64,000 nt of DNA, from positions 124,001 through 188,000 of the forward strand of contig CAWHVQ010000012.1 of assembly GCA_963832895.1 (NCBI GenBank). Reading direction: 5' to 3'. Shown in pieces: positions 1 to 8,848 of this stretch. Each line of letters opens with the position of its first letter. Within the stretch, counting starts at the first letter, position 1. The notes beneath the pieces are model-generated. The model saw only the letters and a list, made by a program, of their open reading frames with translations, had not been told where the DNA came from and ran no database searches. The DNA is from JAMXLO01 sp963832895. Its GTDB lineage: Bacteria > Pseudomonadota > Alphaproteobacteria > Acetobacterales > Acetobacteraceae. The position numbers and the translations under genes were made by a program.

Positions 1-420
1 TTCAAACCACAGGCTTTTCTATGCACCGATCTCGATGCCGACCCGCTCGACATCCTTCGGTGGTTCGTCCGCCGCTGGTCCATCGAGGTCACCTTCGCCG
101 AAGTCCGCCGTCATCTCGGTGTGGAGAGCCAACGGCAATGGTCTGATCCCGCCATCGCGCGGACGACCCCCGCCCTTCTCGGCTTGTTCTCTTTGATAAC
201 GTTGTGGGCCAACGAGCTCTATGCCACTCATGCACCGGCGCCGCGCACAGCCAGTTGGTATCCAAAGCCGTTGCCCACATTCAGTGACGCTTTGGCAGCA
301 GTTCGTCGCGAGCTATGGGCCCCACAGAGTTTCGTAACATCGAGTCATACACTAGATGGCACTAAAATCTCACAGCCCACCATCAATCGCTTGATCAACG
401 CCGCCTGCTACGCTGCGTAA
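1..420 (+). CDS. DDE transposase, C-terminal part (cut by window start)
   Basis: This open frame runs from base 1 to a TAA at 418-420, so the N-terminus lies outside the window. The visible 139 residues carry the C-terminal DDE signature of IS4-superfamily transposases: a WFVRRWSIEVTFAEVRRHLG block, then ESQRQWSD and AIARTTPALLGLFSL. The glutamate in the IEVTF segment matches the third acidic catalytic residue of this superfamily (family knowledge). The reading frame looks intact to its stop. The exact IS family and the terminal inverted repeat cannot be settled from this fragment. It marks the edge of an insertion, consistent with the IS debris downstream. Confidence 0.85.
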   Translation, partial: FKPQAFLCTDLDADPLDILRWFVRRWSIEVTFAEVRRHLGVESQRQWSDPAIARTTPALLGLFSLITLWANELYATHAPAPRTASWYPKPLPTFSDALAAVRRELWAPQSFVTSSHTLDGTKISQPTINRLINAACYAA

Positions 421-543
421 ATGGCCAAAGTCCAGCTTAGGAACAAAATACTGACAAAGCATGAACAGACGGCGGTGCAGATGGTGGTGGCAGGCTGGGG
501 CTGGCAAGGTGGTTTCCGCCATACACCGGGACGGAGCGACGCG

Positions 544-1998
544 ATGAGCGAGGACAAGCCGGACGATACTCAGGCGGTCCGCCAGACCAACCAGTCGTTC
601 TTCTTCGTGTCGGACATCTTCCGCGCCGGCCGCCTGATGGCTCGCCGCGCGCGACCCGGTGGCGACGTGCACGAGTCGGCGCGCGCCATCCCGGTGTTCC
701 GCGACTGCGACGTACTGGTCGTGGGCGGCGGACCCTCAGGGACGGCCGCGGCGGTGGCGGCGGCGCGCACCGGCGCCGATGTCGTGCTGCTGGAACGCTA
801 CAACCACCTGGGCGGTCTCTCCACCGGCGGCCTGGTGATCTGGATCGACCGGATGACCGACTGGACTGGCGCGCAGGTGATCCAGGGCATCGCGACCGAC
901 CTGCTGGATCGGCTGCCGAAGGAGGCGGTCGCCGGTCCGCCGCGCGGGCTCTGGGGCAGCGCCGACGAGGCCACCGTCGCGTTTTGGCGCGAGCGCACCG
1001 CGGCGTACCACGGCATCGTCACCTGGTCGCCGACCATCGATCCGGAACGGCTGAAACTCGCCAGCCAGGAGATGGTGCTGGAGAGCGGCGTGCACCTGCT
1101 GCTGCACGGTCTCGGCTGTGCGCCGATCATGCAGGACGGCGGCGTGGCCGGCGTGGTGTTCGAGAGCAAGGAAGGCCGCCTGGCGATCCGCGCGCGCGTC
1201 ACGGTGGACTGCACTGGCGACGGCGACATTTTTTCGCGTGCCGGGGCCGGCGCCGATACCGATGTCGAGGAGCGCGATATCCACCACTGCATGAACACGT
1301 CCTGGATCTGGGGCGGCTGCGACATGACGCGTTGGATCGGCTTCAAGGCCGGCGACGCGGCAGGGTTTTCCGCATTCATGGAGCGCGGGCGTTCGCTGTG
1401 CGGCGGCCTGTTCGAGCGGCCGTTCGTGTCCTGGCGCAACGACGTCGCGCTGTTCATGGGGCCGCGGCTGTCGGGCTATTCCGCGGTGGATGTTCAGGAC
1501 CTGACCGAGGTGGAGGTGCGCTCGCACGGGCTGATGGCGCAGCACCTCAACGTGTATCGCGCCCACGCGCCCGGCTTCGAGCAGGCATTCCTGATGCTAT
1601 CGGCGCCGCAGTTGGGCGTGCGCCATTCGCGGCGGCTGCCTGGTGTGGCCCGCGTGCTGCGCGAGCGCTGGAGCGATCCGACGCCGTGGCAGGACGAGAT
1701 CGGCGTCTCGCCGTCGTTGTCGCCGAAGCTGCCGCCGGTGTCGGTGCCGTATGGCTGCCTTGTGCCTCGGGTGGTGGACGGGCTGTTGGTGGCGGGGCGG
1801 CATGTGTCCTCCGATGCGGCGAGCCACTCGTTCCTCCGCGAGATCCCGCAATGCTGGCTGACCGGGCAGGCGGCTGGTGCGGCGGCTGGGGTGGCGGTGC
1901 GGCGGGGGGTGGCGCCGCGCGCGGTGCCGGTTGGGGAGGTGCAGACGGAACTGCTGCGCCAGGGGGCATTTCTGCGGGCCGGGGCCGTGGTGGGATAA
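544..1998 (+). CDS. FAD-dependent oxidoreductase (FAD_oxidored family)
   Basis: A protein of about 484 residues. Near residue 58 it has a Rossmann dinucleotide-binding motif, VLVVGGGPSGTAAAVAAA, followed by LLERYNHLGGLSTGG, the usual FAD-family continuation. A second FAD motif lies near the C-terminus (VDGLLVAGRHVSSD, then a GQAAGAAAGVAV segment). This pattern matches the PF12831-type FAD-dependent oxidoreductases, whose substrates are mostly unknown. The frame is open from 421, but the ATG at 544 (MSEDKPDD) gives a more natural N-terminus. The gene stands alone between a transposase remnant and an intergenic stretch, so its substrate cannot be inferred from its neighbours. Confidence 0.85.
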   Translation: MSEDKPDDTQAVRQTNQSFFFVSDIFRAGRLMARRARPGGDVHESARAIPVFRDCDVLVVGGGPSGTAAAVAAARTGADVVLLERYNHLGGLSTGGLVIWIDRMTDWTGAQVIQGIATDLLDRLPKEAVAGPPRGLWGSADEATVAFWRERTAAYHGIVTWSPTIDPERLKLASQEMVLESGVHLLLHGLGCAPIMQDGGVAGVVFESKEGRLAIRARVTVDCTGDGDIFSRAGAGADTDVEERDIHHCMNTSWIWGGCDMTRWIGFKAGDAAGFSAFMERGRSLCGGLFERPFVSWRNDVALFMGPRLSGYSAVDVQDLTEVEVRSHGLMAQHLNVYRAHAPGFEQAFLMLSAPQLGVRHSRRLPGVARVLRERWSDPTPWQDEIGVSPSLSPKLPPVSVPYGCLVPRVVDGLLVAGRHVSSDAASHSFLREIPQCWLTGQAAGAAAGVAVRRGVAPRAVPVGEVQTELLRQGAFLRAGAVVG

Positions 1999-2402
1999 GG
2001 AAATGGGGCGGCGCTGGTCTGCTGTTTTGCTCCGATGCATCTTATAAGACAGCCACGCCCCTGGCCGGTATCCATCGCACGTCAGGCGGAGCGAAAGCGG
2101 CGCCACTGTGCAGGCATGGCGGGCGGGAACCTCGCGGTCCGTGCCAACGGTTCAGCCAACACCTCGCCCGCGTTGGACCTGACGTCTTGCACGATCCGAC
2201 AGATCGCCGGGCGGCGCTCGAACAAAAACAGCCCTTCCGCGCCGGCGCTATTCTAAATTGCAACAGCGATGCCGGGTTCCTGCTGTATCTCCGCCTAGTC
2301 GCGGTCGGTTCACGAACAACAGGCAGGCCCGGCAGCGATGTATCAGCCTATCTATCTTAGGGAGATGCCAAGTGTCTCCATTTCTGCAAGGCGGACGGCG
2401 AC
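1999..2402. other. Intergenic stretch, no gene recognised
   Basis: About 400 bases between the FAD oxidoreductase stop and the stop of the XRE gene. Short open frames exist on both strands, but none has a recognisable motif, a good ribosome site or a plausible composition. I see no RNA gene or clear terminator. Confidence 0.5.
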
Positions 2403-2618
2403 TTATGCCGCCGCCATCTCCCGCGTCGCCCTGATCGGCAGCTTCAATACCTTGCAAAGCGCACTCAAATTCGCATCCCGTGGTCTAACGTGATCGTTTT
2501 CCCAAAAATAGATGCTTGCCGTGCTGACGCCGACCTGTTCGGCAACTTCCGCAACCGAGAGCTGACGCTTGATCCGGGCCTCACGGAGGTAACGAGCAAA
2601 ATTGCGCTTTCGAGCCAA
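2403..2618 (-). CDS. Small XRE-family helix-turn-helix regulator
   Basis: A 71-residue protein that is almost entirely one Cro/C1-type helix-turn-helix domain. LREARIKRQLSVAEVAEQVG supplies helices 1-2, and VSTASIYFWENDHVRPRDAN the recognition helix and the following turn. The canonical xxWExGxxxP is here WENDHVRP. The start is TTG at 2616-2618, preceded by an AAGGAT-like site, and a sigma70-like promoter lies just upstream. It sits among IS remnants, so it may be a leftover of a mobile element or toxin-antitoxin unit, but no partner gene is visible. Its targets are unknown. Confidence 0.8.
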   Translation of the reverse strand: MARKRNFARYLREARIKRQLSVAEVAEQVGVSTASIYFWENDHVRPRDANLSALCKVLKLPIRATREMAAA

Positions 2619-3558
2619 TGGACTGATCCTTTCAACTTGCGAGGAATTATATAGTCGCAGCGCACGGGTTCTGCCAACCCATATGATAAATACCTATGAA
2701 GGAGCCTCACATAAGCCTGAACGAGGTTTAAGCAACTGGCCGGATGAAGCCGGCGCATAGCTTGTAGCCCAGGGCTCCACGCCACGCGGGCATTGATCGT
2801 TAACCAATGCGCGAGCTTGTGAAGCGGCTTCGGTGTGCGAGGTAAGCTTCGTCGGCTGACGAAGGGCCGCCGCCGTTTGACGTTTAGCTCGTACTTTTCT
2901 CAGCCGCACCCTCAAGGCGATTGCCAAGGTTTCGCCCCGGGTGGGCCCAGGCGCGATCGAGACGGCGGGGCTTCGTGGCCGATGGCCGAACCGTTTGACG
3001 CGGGCAGGCGTTACCAGTCGATTCAACCGCTGAAAGATCTATAAGGACCGACATTGGGTGCGTGCTCCGGAACTGTCGTAGGACGAGCGGCTCGCCGCAC
3101 CGCGGGTCGAACAGGCTAAGCGACCGCCCGGGGCGAAGCCGATCTCGACGCCGAGTCGGTGCGCCTCGGATTCCAAAATCGTGGCGGCTCACTGTCCAGG
3201 GAGTAGCCAAGGCCCAACGCCAATTGCAGCAAAGCTGGGTCCACCGCGAACAACGAGAAGCGGTAAGCACAACATGGGGCACAACGTATGAGTGCTCTGT
3301 GCCGTTGCTGTCACGATGCTTCATTCCGTCGCAGCCTTCGCGCAACCATCGTTAACGGACGTTCTGACCCAGGGATTCGCGGGGAATATTGCTTCAAGTT
3401 CGGCACGTCATAGCAAGCCGGGCGAAGCACGGCATTCACGCCTTTACCAAGGCCCTGCACTGGAGCGTGTTGGTATGGACCGCCTCACGGCATCGAGTGC
3501 CAAATGTTGGGTCGTTGAAGATGCCAACAGGAGGCCGTCCGTAAAGGAGCTTGGGCTA
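2619..3558. other. Gene-poor stretch between XRE gene and IS110 remnant
   Basis: About 940 bases without a convincing gene. Frames at 2694-3026, 2884-3345 and 3292-3558 have no recognisable motifs. The 3292 frame begins with a signal-peptide-like stretch, then continues with no family features straight into the IS110 start. The composition resembles decayed coding DNA, which would fit an insertion hot spot. Confidence 0.45.
2646..2677 (-). promoter_or_regulatory. Candidate sigma70 promoter of the XRE gene
   Basis: Read on the minus strand: TTGGCA, 18 bases, then TATATAAT, about 28 bases before the TTG start of the XRE regulator. The stretch is AT-rich against a GC-rich background. Assignment is by motif and position only. 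Confidence 0.4.
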
Positions 3559-4208
3559 ATGGCCATCGACATGTCCAAGCATGTGTTCACTTCGCATGGG
3601 GCGAATGAGCGAGGCGAAGTTGGCTTGAACTCGTGAGTTGGGGCGCCAGCAGGTCGACCAGTTCTTCGCCAAGTTGTCGCGACAGATGTGGTGTTGGAAG
3701 CGTGCGGCGGCTCGCATCATCGGGGCCACACGCTGGCGGCACTGGCGGCATCGAGTGCGGCTGATCCCGCCACAATATGTGAAGCCGTTGATGAAGCGTG
3801 GCAAGAACGACCGTGCCGACGCGGCAGCGATCAGTGAGGCGGCGGGCGGCCGGCGATGATTTTCGTGCCGGTGAATACCGTGAATCCCTCACAATCCCAG
3901 TCGGGGCGGCACTTCGCCGCCTAGCTCGGGTTGACGCCGAAGCAGAACTCGACCGGGGGCAAACCGCGGCTCGGCGGGATCTCGCCCCAGGGCAACGAGC
4001 GGTTGCGCCGGTTGCTGATGCTCGGCGCCACCGCGGTGGTCAGGCTCGCCAAGCCGGGCCATCGGTTTGGCACCACATGGTTGCTGGGGCTGCTGCTGCG
4101 GCTACCAAAGAAGGTCGCTGCCTCGGCTCTGGCCAACAGATGGCCCGTGTCGCGTGGGCCACGCTGACGAGCGGAGAAGCCTACCGGCCACAGCCGGCGG
4201 CCGGCTGA
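3559..4208 (+). pseudogene. Decayed IS110-family transposase
   Basis: Pieces of an IS110-type (DEDD) transposase appear in order but in three frames. MAIDMSKHVFTSHGANERGE at 3559 ends at a stop at 3634. LGRQQVDQFFAKLSRQ and VRLIPPQYVKPLMKRGKNDR follow from 3638. MIFVPVNT follows near 3856, then FAA, a TAG where the family has Trp, and LGLTPKQNSTGGK with RLGGISPQGNERLRRLLMLG. The end, MARVAWATLTSGEAYRP, needs another shift near 4140. The middle (normally well over 100 residues between VPVKT and FAAWLGLTP) is missing. A good AAGGAG site precedes the ATG. The element is clearly dead: two or more frameshifts, a nonsense codon and a deletion. Confidence 0.85.
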
Positions 4209-4341
4209 ACCGCGGGCCCGCCGCCAGGCGGGGGTGGAACTCGCAATGGCAGTGTTGGATACCAGCGGCAGGAGCATCTCGCCTTGCCCTGGGGCTCGAT
4301 GTGGCGGGATTATCCCCTGCAGCAATCGGGAGGGAACCGCC

Positions 4342-5385
4342 ATAAGCACCACGACGCAACCTGCCAGCAGTCCGTATCTGCCGGTACGCGACGACTGGCT
4401 CGCGCGGCGGACCGAGACGATCCTGGAACCCGAGCTGCCGATCGTCGATCCGCACCATCATCTGTGGGAGCGGCCGGGCTGGGTTTACATGCTCGACGAT
4501 CTGCTGGCCGATACCAACAGCGGGCACAACGTTGTCGCGACGGTGTTCGTGCAGTGCCGCTCGATGCATCGTGCCGGCGGCCCCGAGGAGATGAAGCCGG
4601 TCGGCGAGACCGAGTTCGTCAATGGGGTCGCGGCGATGAGCGCTTCTGGCGGCTACGGCAAGACGAAGATCTGTGCCGGCATCGTCGGACACGCCGATCT
4701 GCGGCTTGGTTCGGGCGTGCGTCCGGTGCTGGAGGCGCATATCCGCGCCGGCGGCGGACGCTTCCGCGGCATCCGGCATATCACCGCCTGGGACGCCGAT
4801 CCGACATTGATGAACCCGGCCTACGCACCGCCTCCCGGCTTGATGGCGGACGCGACGTTCCGCCAGGGTTTTTCGTGTCTGGCGCCGCTGAACCTGAGTT
4901 TCGACGCCTGGCTGTATCATCCGCAGATCGACGAACTGACGGCGTTGGCGCAGGCGTTCCCGGACACGCGCATCTGCCTGAACCATGTCGGCGGTCCACT
5001 CGCCATCGGGGTCTATGGCGGCAGGCGCGACGAGGTTTTTGCCAAGTGGTCGACATCGATCCGCGCGCTGGCGAAATGTCCCAACGTGGTGGTGAAGCTC
5101 GGTGGGATGGCGATGCGAATCAACGGCTTCGATTTCCACGAGAAGGCTGATCCGCCATCGTCCGAGGCGCTGGCCGCGGCGTGGAAGCCGTATGTCGAGA
5201 CGTGCGTCGAGGCGTTCGGCGCGTCGCGCGGCATGTTCGAGAGCAACTTCCCGGTGGACAAGGGTTCGTACGCCTACGCGCCCTATTGGAACGCGTGCAA
5301 GATCCTGGCACGTGGGGCGAGTGCGGCGGACAAGGGCGAGCTGTTCAGCGGCACGGCGGCGCGGTTCTACCGGCTGGAGCTGTAG
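4342..5385 (+). CDS. Amidohydrolase family 2 (metal-dependent hydrolase, PDC-lactonase-like)
   Basis: A protein of about 347 residues in the amidohydrolase_2 group (PF04909), whose members include 2-pyrone-4,6-dicarboxylate lactonases and decarboxylases. The N-terminal metal motif is IVDPHHHLWERPG. Later come FRGIRHITAWDAD, ICLNHVGGP and the C-terminal FESNFPVDKGSY, matching the strand/metal positions of the TIM-barrel fold. The start is a puzzle. The best ribosome site, AGGGA at 4331-4335, points to ATA at 4342 (reading I/M-STTTQPASSPYLPV), while the first in-frame ATG at 4234 would add 36 unrelated residues. Relatives commonly start MSTT..., so ATA may be a mutated ATG. Its reaction is not provable here. 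Confidence 0.85.
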   Translation: MSTTTQPASSPYLPVRDDWLARRTETILEPELPIVDPHHHLWERPGWVYMLDDLLADTNSGHNVVATVFVQCRSMHRAGGPEEMKPVGETEFVNGVAAMSASGGYGKTKICAGIVGHADLRLGSGVRPVLEAHIRAGGGRFRGIRHITAWDADPTLMNPAYAPPPGLMADATFRQGFSCLAPLNLSFDAWLYHPQIDELTALAQAFPDTRICLNHVGGPLAIGVYGGRRDEVFAKWSTSIRALAKCPNVVVKLGGMAMRINGFDFHEKADPPSSEALAAAWKPYVETCVEAFGASRGMFESNFPVDKGSYAYAPYWNACKILARGASAADKGELFSGTAARFYRLEL

Positions 5386-5412
5386 TCGCCGGCGGGGACG
5401 CGGCGGAACGGC

Positions 5413-5434
5413 GGGACTGGTCGCAACCGGTCCC
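5413..5434. terminator. Hairpin between convergent genes
   Basis: GGGACTGG and CCGGTCCC form an 8-bp stem (one G-T pair) around a 6-base loop, lying between the convergent amidohydrolase and 5464-6075 gene ends. No T-run follows on either side, so it may be only a weak bidirectional terminator. Confidence 0.4.
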
Positions 5435-5463
5435 GTTGATGCTGGGGTGGTCTGAGCGCCGGA

Positions 5464-6075
5464 TCAGGGCGGGCCTGTGCCGGACGGTGCCGGAGATTGC
5501 AGGACCGGCGCGAGATTCGGGGGGAGGGGCCAGGGCGGGGCGGGAAACCGGAACGCCCGCTCGCAGATGTCCTTCACCAGCTTGGCCAGGTTGCCGCCAA
5601 AGCGGATGATGACGACGCTCAGTTCCGCCCACAACGGGTGGTTCGGCATGATGCCGAGATCGCGGCAGATGTCGGCGATGACGGCGCCGATCGGACGGCG
5701 GCGGACTTCGGCGGCGATCTGCTCGGGTGTGGGCATCCCCAGGTCAAACCCGGGGACAAGGGCTTCGGCGGTTTCCGTGGACGGGGTCGCGGTTCGGGCG
5801 GGCGGCGATTTGCGGTGGGAGACGGCGCGTGGCGTGGGCGCGGAAGGGGCGTCCAGACGGACGGCGTCGCGGATGATCCTGACCTCGAGCGCCTCGGCAC
5901 GGAGGAGGCCGCGGGTGATGTGCGCGAGGATCAAGGCGATGTCGCTGGCATCGAACTTGTGGGGGTTGCTGCGGAACGTGGTGGCGAGGTGCCGGCCGTA
6001 GTTGATGAGCGCCCGGACGAGCGAGAGGAGGCCGCTGGCGCGGCTGGGTTGGGGGTCGGGGGCGGCGCCGGACAT
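5464..6075 (-). CDS. Conserved hypothetical protein, alphaproteobacterial type
   Basis: 203 residues from the ATG at 6073-6075 (MSGAAPDPQPSR). It has no enzyme motif I recognise. The N-terminal part is helical (LLSLVRALINYGRHLATTFR, then DIALILAHITRGLLRAEALE). A Pro/Ala/Thr-rich linker follows around residues 90-130, then a second helical block, EQIAAEVRRRPIGAVIADIC, DLGIMPNHPLWAELSVVII and LAKLVKDICERAF. The C-terminus is again proline-rich. I have the impression this is a recurrent uncharacterised family of GC-rich alphaproteobacteria, but cannot name a domain. An upstream in-frame start at 6210 adds only atypical residues. Confidence 0.65.
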   Translation of the reverse strand: MSGAAPDPQPSRASGLLSLVRALINYGRHLATTFRSNPHKFDASDIALILAHITRGLLRAEALEVRIIRDAVRLDAPSAPTPRAVSHRKSPPARTATPSTETAEALVPGFDLGMPTPEQIAAEVRRRPIGAVIADICRDLGIMPNHPLWAELSVVIIRFGGNLAKLVKDICERAFRFPAPPWPLPPNLAPVLQSPAPSGTGPP

Positions 6076-6412
6076 GGGTGCCACAGGAGCACGGGACTGG
6101 GTGTTGTGGCAAGGAATTATTTCCTGCAAAATTTCAGGCTGAAGGTTAGGATTGTCGAGCCGGATTGGCCGATAGCGGACTGACGGGTTTGGGGTGCGCA
6201 ACACCAGCAAGTGGACGGCTCGTTCCCGGAACGGTCGACGGCGGGTTGCGACCTTCCTCGGATGTCGATCCGCTCGGAAGGATTGCAGCCGGAAACCTCG
6301 ACGTTCATCCCACCGTAGATCGGCATTCTCAATCGCAAGGGGATCGTGGCGCGCCGTCCGACCTTGGAGATCCGCGACGCCGACATTGAGCCGACGCGGT
6401 CTCGCCTGCTCA
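6076..6412. other. Intergenic stretch upstream of methyltransferase-like gene
   Basis: About 340 bases between divergent genes. The frame of the next gene is open through it, but the translation (Arg/Ser-rich, no motif) looks non-coding. No clear promoter or repeat was recognised. Confidence 0.4.
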
Positions 6413-7015
6413 ATGAGGAACTGTCAATTGTTCCCAGCCAGCCACCGAGGGGATATCCGTGCCGCCGACATCTTCTACAACCTCAACGGCGGGTTCAAGC
6501 CGACCACGAAGCGGTCGGCTGATTTGGATGGCTTGGATTTCTACTCAACGCCTGCCTGGGCCACATATGCGCTTATCGAAAATGAGCGGTTCGAGGGCGA
6601 CATCTGGGAATGCGCCTGCGGCGATGGTTCTATGACGGAAGTGCTGAGCCCGACAGGGGTACGGGTCGTCAGTTCTGACCTCTACGACCGCGGCTTTGGC
6701 GAACCCGGTTATGACTTCCTCACCAGCAATCGGCGCGCGGCCAACATCATCACCAACCCGCCGTACCACAGTGCGGAAGGCTTCGTGGCCCAGTGCCTCA
6801 ATTTAGCCGAGGCCAAGTTAGCCTTGCTCCTCCGTCTCGCGTTCTTGGAGGGTGCGAGCCGGACGCGGACCAACTTCCACAAATATCCGCCCGCGCGCGT
6901 GTGGGTTTTCAGCGAGCGGATCACCTTTTATCCCAAGGGCGCGAAGTTGGCCGGCAGCGGAACCACAGCGTACGCGTGGTTCGTGTGGGACAAGACCCGC
7001 AGCGGTGTTAATTAA
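6413..7015 (+). CDS. Orphan SAM-dependent DNA methyltransferase-like protein
   Basis: About 200 residues from the ATG at 6413. It shows the two landmarks of class I N6-adenine or related methyltransferases: a SAM-binding loop, DIWECACGDGSMTEVL, and the catalytic-type motif TNPPYHSAEGFVAQCL. YSTPAWATYALIEN before the SAM loop resembles short phage or prophage methyltransferases. The C-terminus (RVWVFSERITFYPKG, then TTAYAWFVWDK) also fits that group. No restriction enzyme, target-recognition domain or phage gene is adjacent, and the small size suggests an orphan phage-derived enzyme. The start is uncertain because the frame is open from 6194 and there is no clear ribosome site. Confidence 0.7.
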   Translation: MRNCQLFPASHRGDIRAADIFYNLNGGFKPTTKRSADLDGLDFYSTPAWATYALIENERFEGDIWECACGDGSMTEVLSPTGVRVVSSDLYDRGFGEPGYDFLTSNRRAANIITNPPYHSAEGFVAQCLNLAEAKLALLLRLAFLEGASRTRTNFHKYPPARVWVFSERITFYPKGAKLAGSGTTAYAWFVWDKTRSGVN

Positions 7016-7044
7016 GGCGTAGATACAGTCGGCGGAGGACCTCT

Positions 7045-8310
7045 ATGCGTGAGCACCCCCTGTTTGAGCGGCTCTGGAACGGCTCGGCGCAGATGGAGGA
7101 ATGGACGGCAGCGGTATCGCAGGGCGCCGTCACCGCGGTCGCCGACACCATCATCACGGTCCATACAACCTATTTCTGCGGCAGCGTCACCGCGATCCGC
7201 ACGACGGACGGGCTTGTTCTGGTCGACACGGCCAATCAGGCAACCGCCGAGAAGGTCCTCGCACTCATCAGGTCCTGGGACGATAGCCCCATCCATACGG
7301 TGATCTATACACATGGCCATATCGACCACACCGGAGGGATCACCGCCATCGACCGGGAGGCGGAAGCGAAAGGGCTGGCGCGCCCGAGGATCATCGCTCA
7401 TCGCGACGTGGCGCGGCGGATGAACCGATACGCGTTGACGCAGGGCCTCAACAGCATCGTGCAGGGCCAGCAGTTCAACGATCCGGCCTATGTCTATCCG
7501 GTGGGCCACCGGCAGCCCGACGAGGTCTATGACGATACGCTGTCGCTGGTGATTGGCGGCGAGGGGATCGAGTTGTTCCACGGTCGGGGCGAGACCGACG
7601 ACGCCACCTTCGTCTGGCTGCCCGGCCGCCGCATCCTGGCGAGCGGCGACTTCGTCATCTGGATGTTTCCGAACGCGGGCAATCCGAGGAAGGTGCAGCG
7701 TTACGCGGCGGATTGGGCCGCCGCGTTGCGCCATATGGAACGGCTGGAACCGGAGATCGTCATCCCGGGACATGGCCCGGTCATTTTCGGCAAGGACCGT
7801 GCGGCGCAGGTGCTGCGCGACGGCGCGGCAGTGCTAGAGCACCTGGTCCGTGAATCGCTCGCGTTGATGAACCGGGGCGCGACGCTCGACCAGGTGCTGC
7901 ATGCCGTTACGGCGCCGACCGAATATCTGTCGAAGCCCTGGCTGCGTGCCAGGTACGATGATCCGGAGTTCCTCGTGCGGGCCATCTACCACCTCTACGC
8001 CGGTTGGTTCGATGGCAATCCAGCGCATCTGAAGCCCGCGAGGGCAGCCGATCTCGCGTTGGAATTGGCGCGGTTGGCTGGTGGCGCCAACAAGCTTGCC
8101 GAGCGGGCGGCGGTGCTGGCCTCGGAAGGCAACCTGCGCGTCGCTGCCCATCTCGCTGAATTCGCCGGTCGGGCGGCCCCTGACGACAAGTCCGTTCAGG
8201 CTGCCCGTGCTTTGGTTCTGCGGACGTGCATCGACCGCGAGGGTTCGTTGATGGGTAAGGCTTTCCTGGCGGTCTATGAGCGCGAGGCGGAGCTGCGTGC
8301 AAAAGCTTGA
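7045..8310 (+). CDS. MBL-fold hydrolase with alkyl-sulfatase-type dimerisation domain
   Basis: 421 residues with a GGAGGA ribosome site just before the ATG. The zinc motif is THGHIDHTGG near residue 90 (HxHxDH). Further metal ligands are likely in FHGRGETDDATFVW and in IVIPGHGPVIFG. The C-terminal part (FDGNPAHLKPARAADLALEL and the following helices) matches the dimerisation domain of SdsA1-type alkyl sulfatases (PF14863), where xGWFxGNPxxLxP is typical. The classical secondary-alkylsulfatase SCP2-like C-terminal domain is absent, so this is a short relative. The substrate, perhaps a sulfate ester, is inference. The gene is monocistronic and converges on the small minus-strand operon downstream. 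Confidence 0.85.
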   Translation: MREHPLFERLWNGSAQMEEWTAAVSQGAVTAVADTIITVHTTYFCGSVTAIRTTDGLVLVDTANQATAEKVLALIRSWDDSPIHTVIYTHGHIDHTGGITAIDREAEAKGLARPRIIAHRDVARRMNRYALTQGLNSIVQGQQFNDPAYVYPVGHRQPDEVYDDTLSLVIGGEGIELFHGRGETDDATFVWLPGRRILASGDFVIWMFPNAGNPRKVQRYAADWAAALRHMERLEPEIVIPGHGPVIFGKDRAAQVLRDGAAVLEHLVRESLALMNRGATLDQVLHAVTAPTEYLSKPWLRARYDDPEFLVRAIYHLYAGWFDGNPAHLKPARAADLALELARLAGGANKLAERAAVLASEGNLRVAAHLAEFAGRAAPDDKSVQAARALVLRTCIDREGSLMGKAFLAVYEREAELRAKA

Positions 8311-8325
8311 GCGTCACGCTGCTGC

Positions 8326-8808
8326 CTAGCCCGCTCGTGCAGCATCAATCTTAGCAATGTCGATCCGCCGCATGGTCATCATAGCGTCCATCGCCCGCTT
8401 CGCAGCGGCGCGATCCGGATCCTTCAGCGCGGCCATCAAGGCTCGCGGCACGATCTGCCAGGAAAAGCCCCAGCGGTCCTTGCACCAACTGCACTGGCTT
8501 TCGCTGCCGCCATTCTGGATGATCGCATTCCAATAGCGGTCGGTTTCCGGCTGGTCGTCGGTCATCACCTGGAAGCTCACCGCCTCGTTCGGCGTAAACG
8601 CGGCGCCGGCATTCAGACCGACAAAGGCTTGGCCAAGTACGGTGAACTCGACGGTCAACTCGCTACCCTGTTCACCGCCGGGATAATCGGATGGAGATTG
8701 AAGCGCGTGTCCGACGTGGCTGTCGGGAAAAGTGGCCGCGTAGAACTCCGCTGCCTTCCGCGCCTCGCCGTGATCGAACCACAGACAGGTGACGATTTTT
8801 CCGCTCAT
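8326..8808 (-). CDS. VOC-fold protein, PhnB / 3-demethylubiquinone methyltransferase-like
   Basis: 160 residues of the vicinal-oxygen-chelate fold as found in the PhnB group (PF06983). It opens with KIVTCLWFDHGEARKAAEFY and has GSELTVEFTVLGQAFVGLNA, then VSFQVMTDDQPETDRYWNAI and SQCSWCKDRWGFSWQIVPR. It is commonly annotated as 3-demethylubiquinone-9 3-methyltransferase, but no SAM motif is present and that name is not supported. It is the last gene of a minus-strand set of four small genes, 40 bases after the AHSA1 gene. Such VOC proteins may bind a metal and small ligands; the actual role is unknown. Confidence 0.85.
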   Translation of the reverse strand: MSGKIVTCLWFDHGEARKAAEFYAATFPDSHVGHALQSPSDYPGGEQGSELTVEFTVLGQAFVGLNAGAAFTPNEAVSFQVMTDDQPETDRYWNAIIQNGGSESQCSWCKDRWGFSWQIVPRALMAALKDPDRAAAKRAMDAMMTMRRIDIAKIDAARAG

Positions 8809-8848
8809 GGAAATTTGCTCCTTGCGTCGGTTGCTCGCGCTTGATGCG

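Noticed and set aside
984..2360. 458-codon plus-strand frame overlapping the FAD oxidoreductase
   Set aside because: It is an Arg/Ala/Gly-rich +1 shadow of the FAD gene with no motifs; the oxidoreductase frame has clear Rossmann signatures.
3292..3558. Secreted protein starting at 3292 (signal-peptide-like N-terminus)
   Set aside because: The frame runs directly into the IS110 transposase start with no family features, so it is more likely a chance open frame in decayed DNA.
8326..8808. 3-demethylubiquinone-9 3-methyltransferase (UbiG-like) call
   Set aside because: There is no SAM-binding motif; the protein is a VOC-fold PhnB relative for which that name is a historical mis-annotation.
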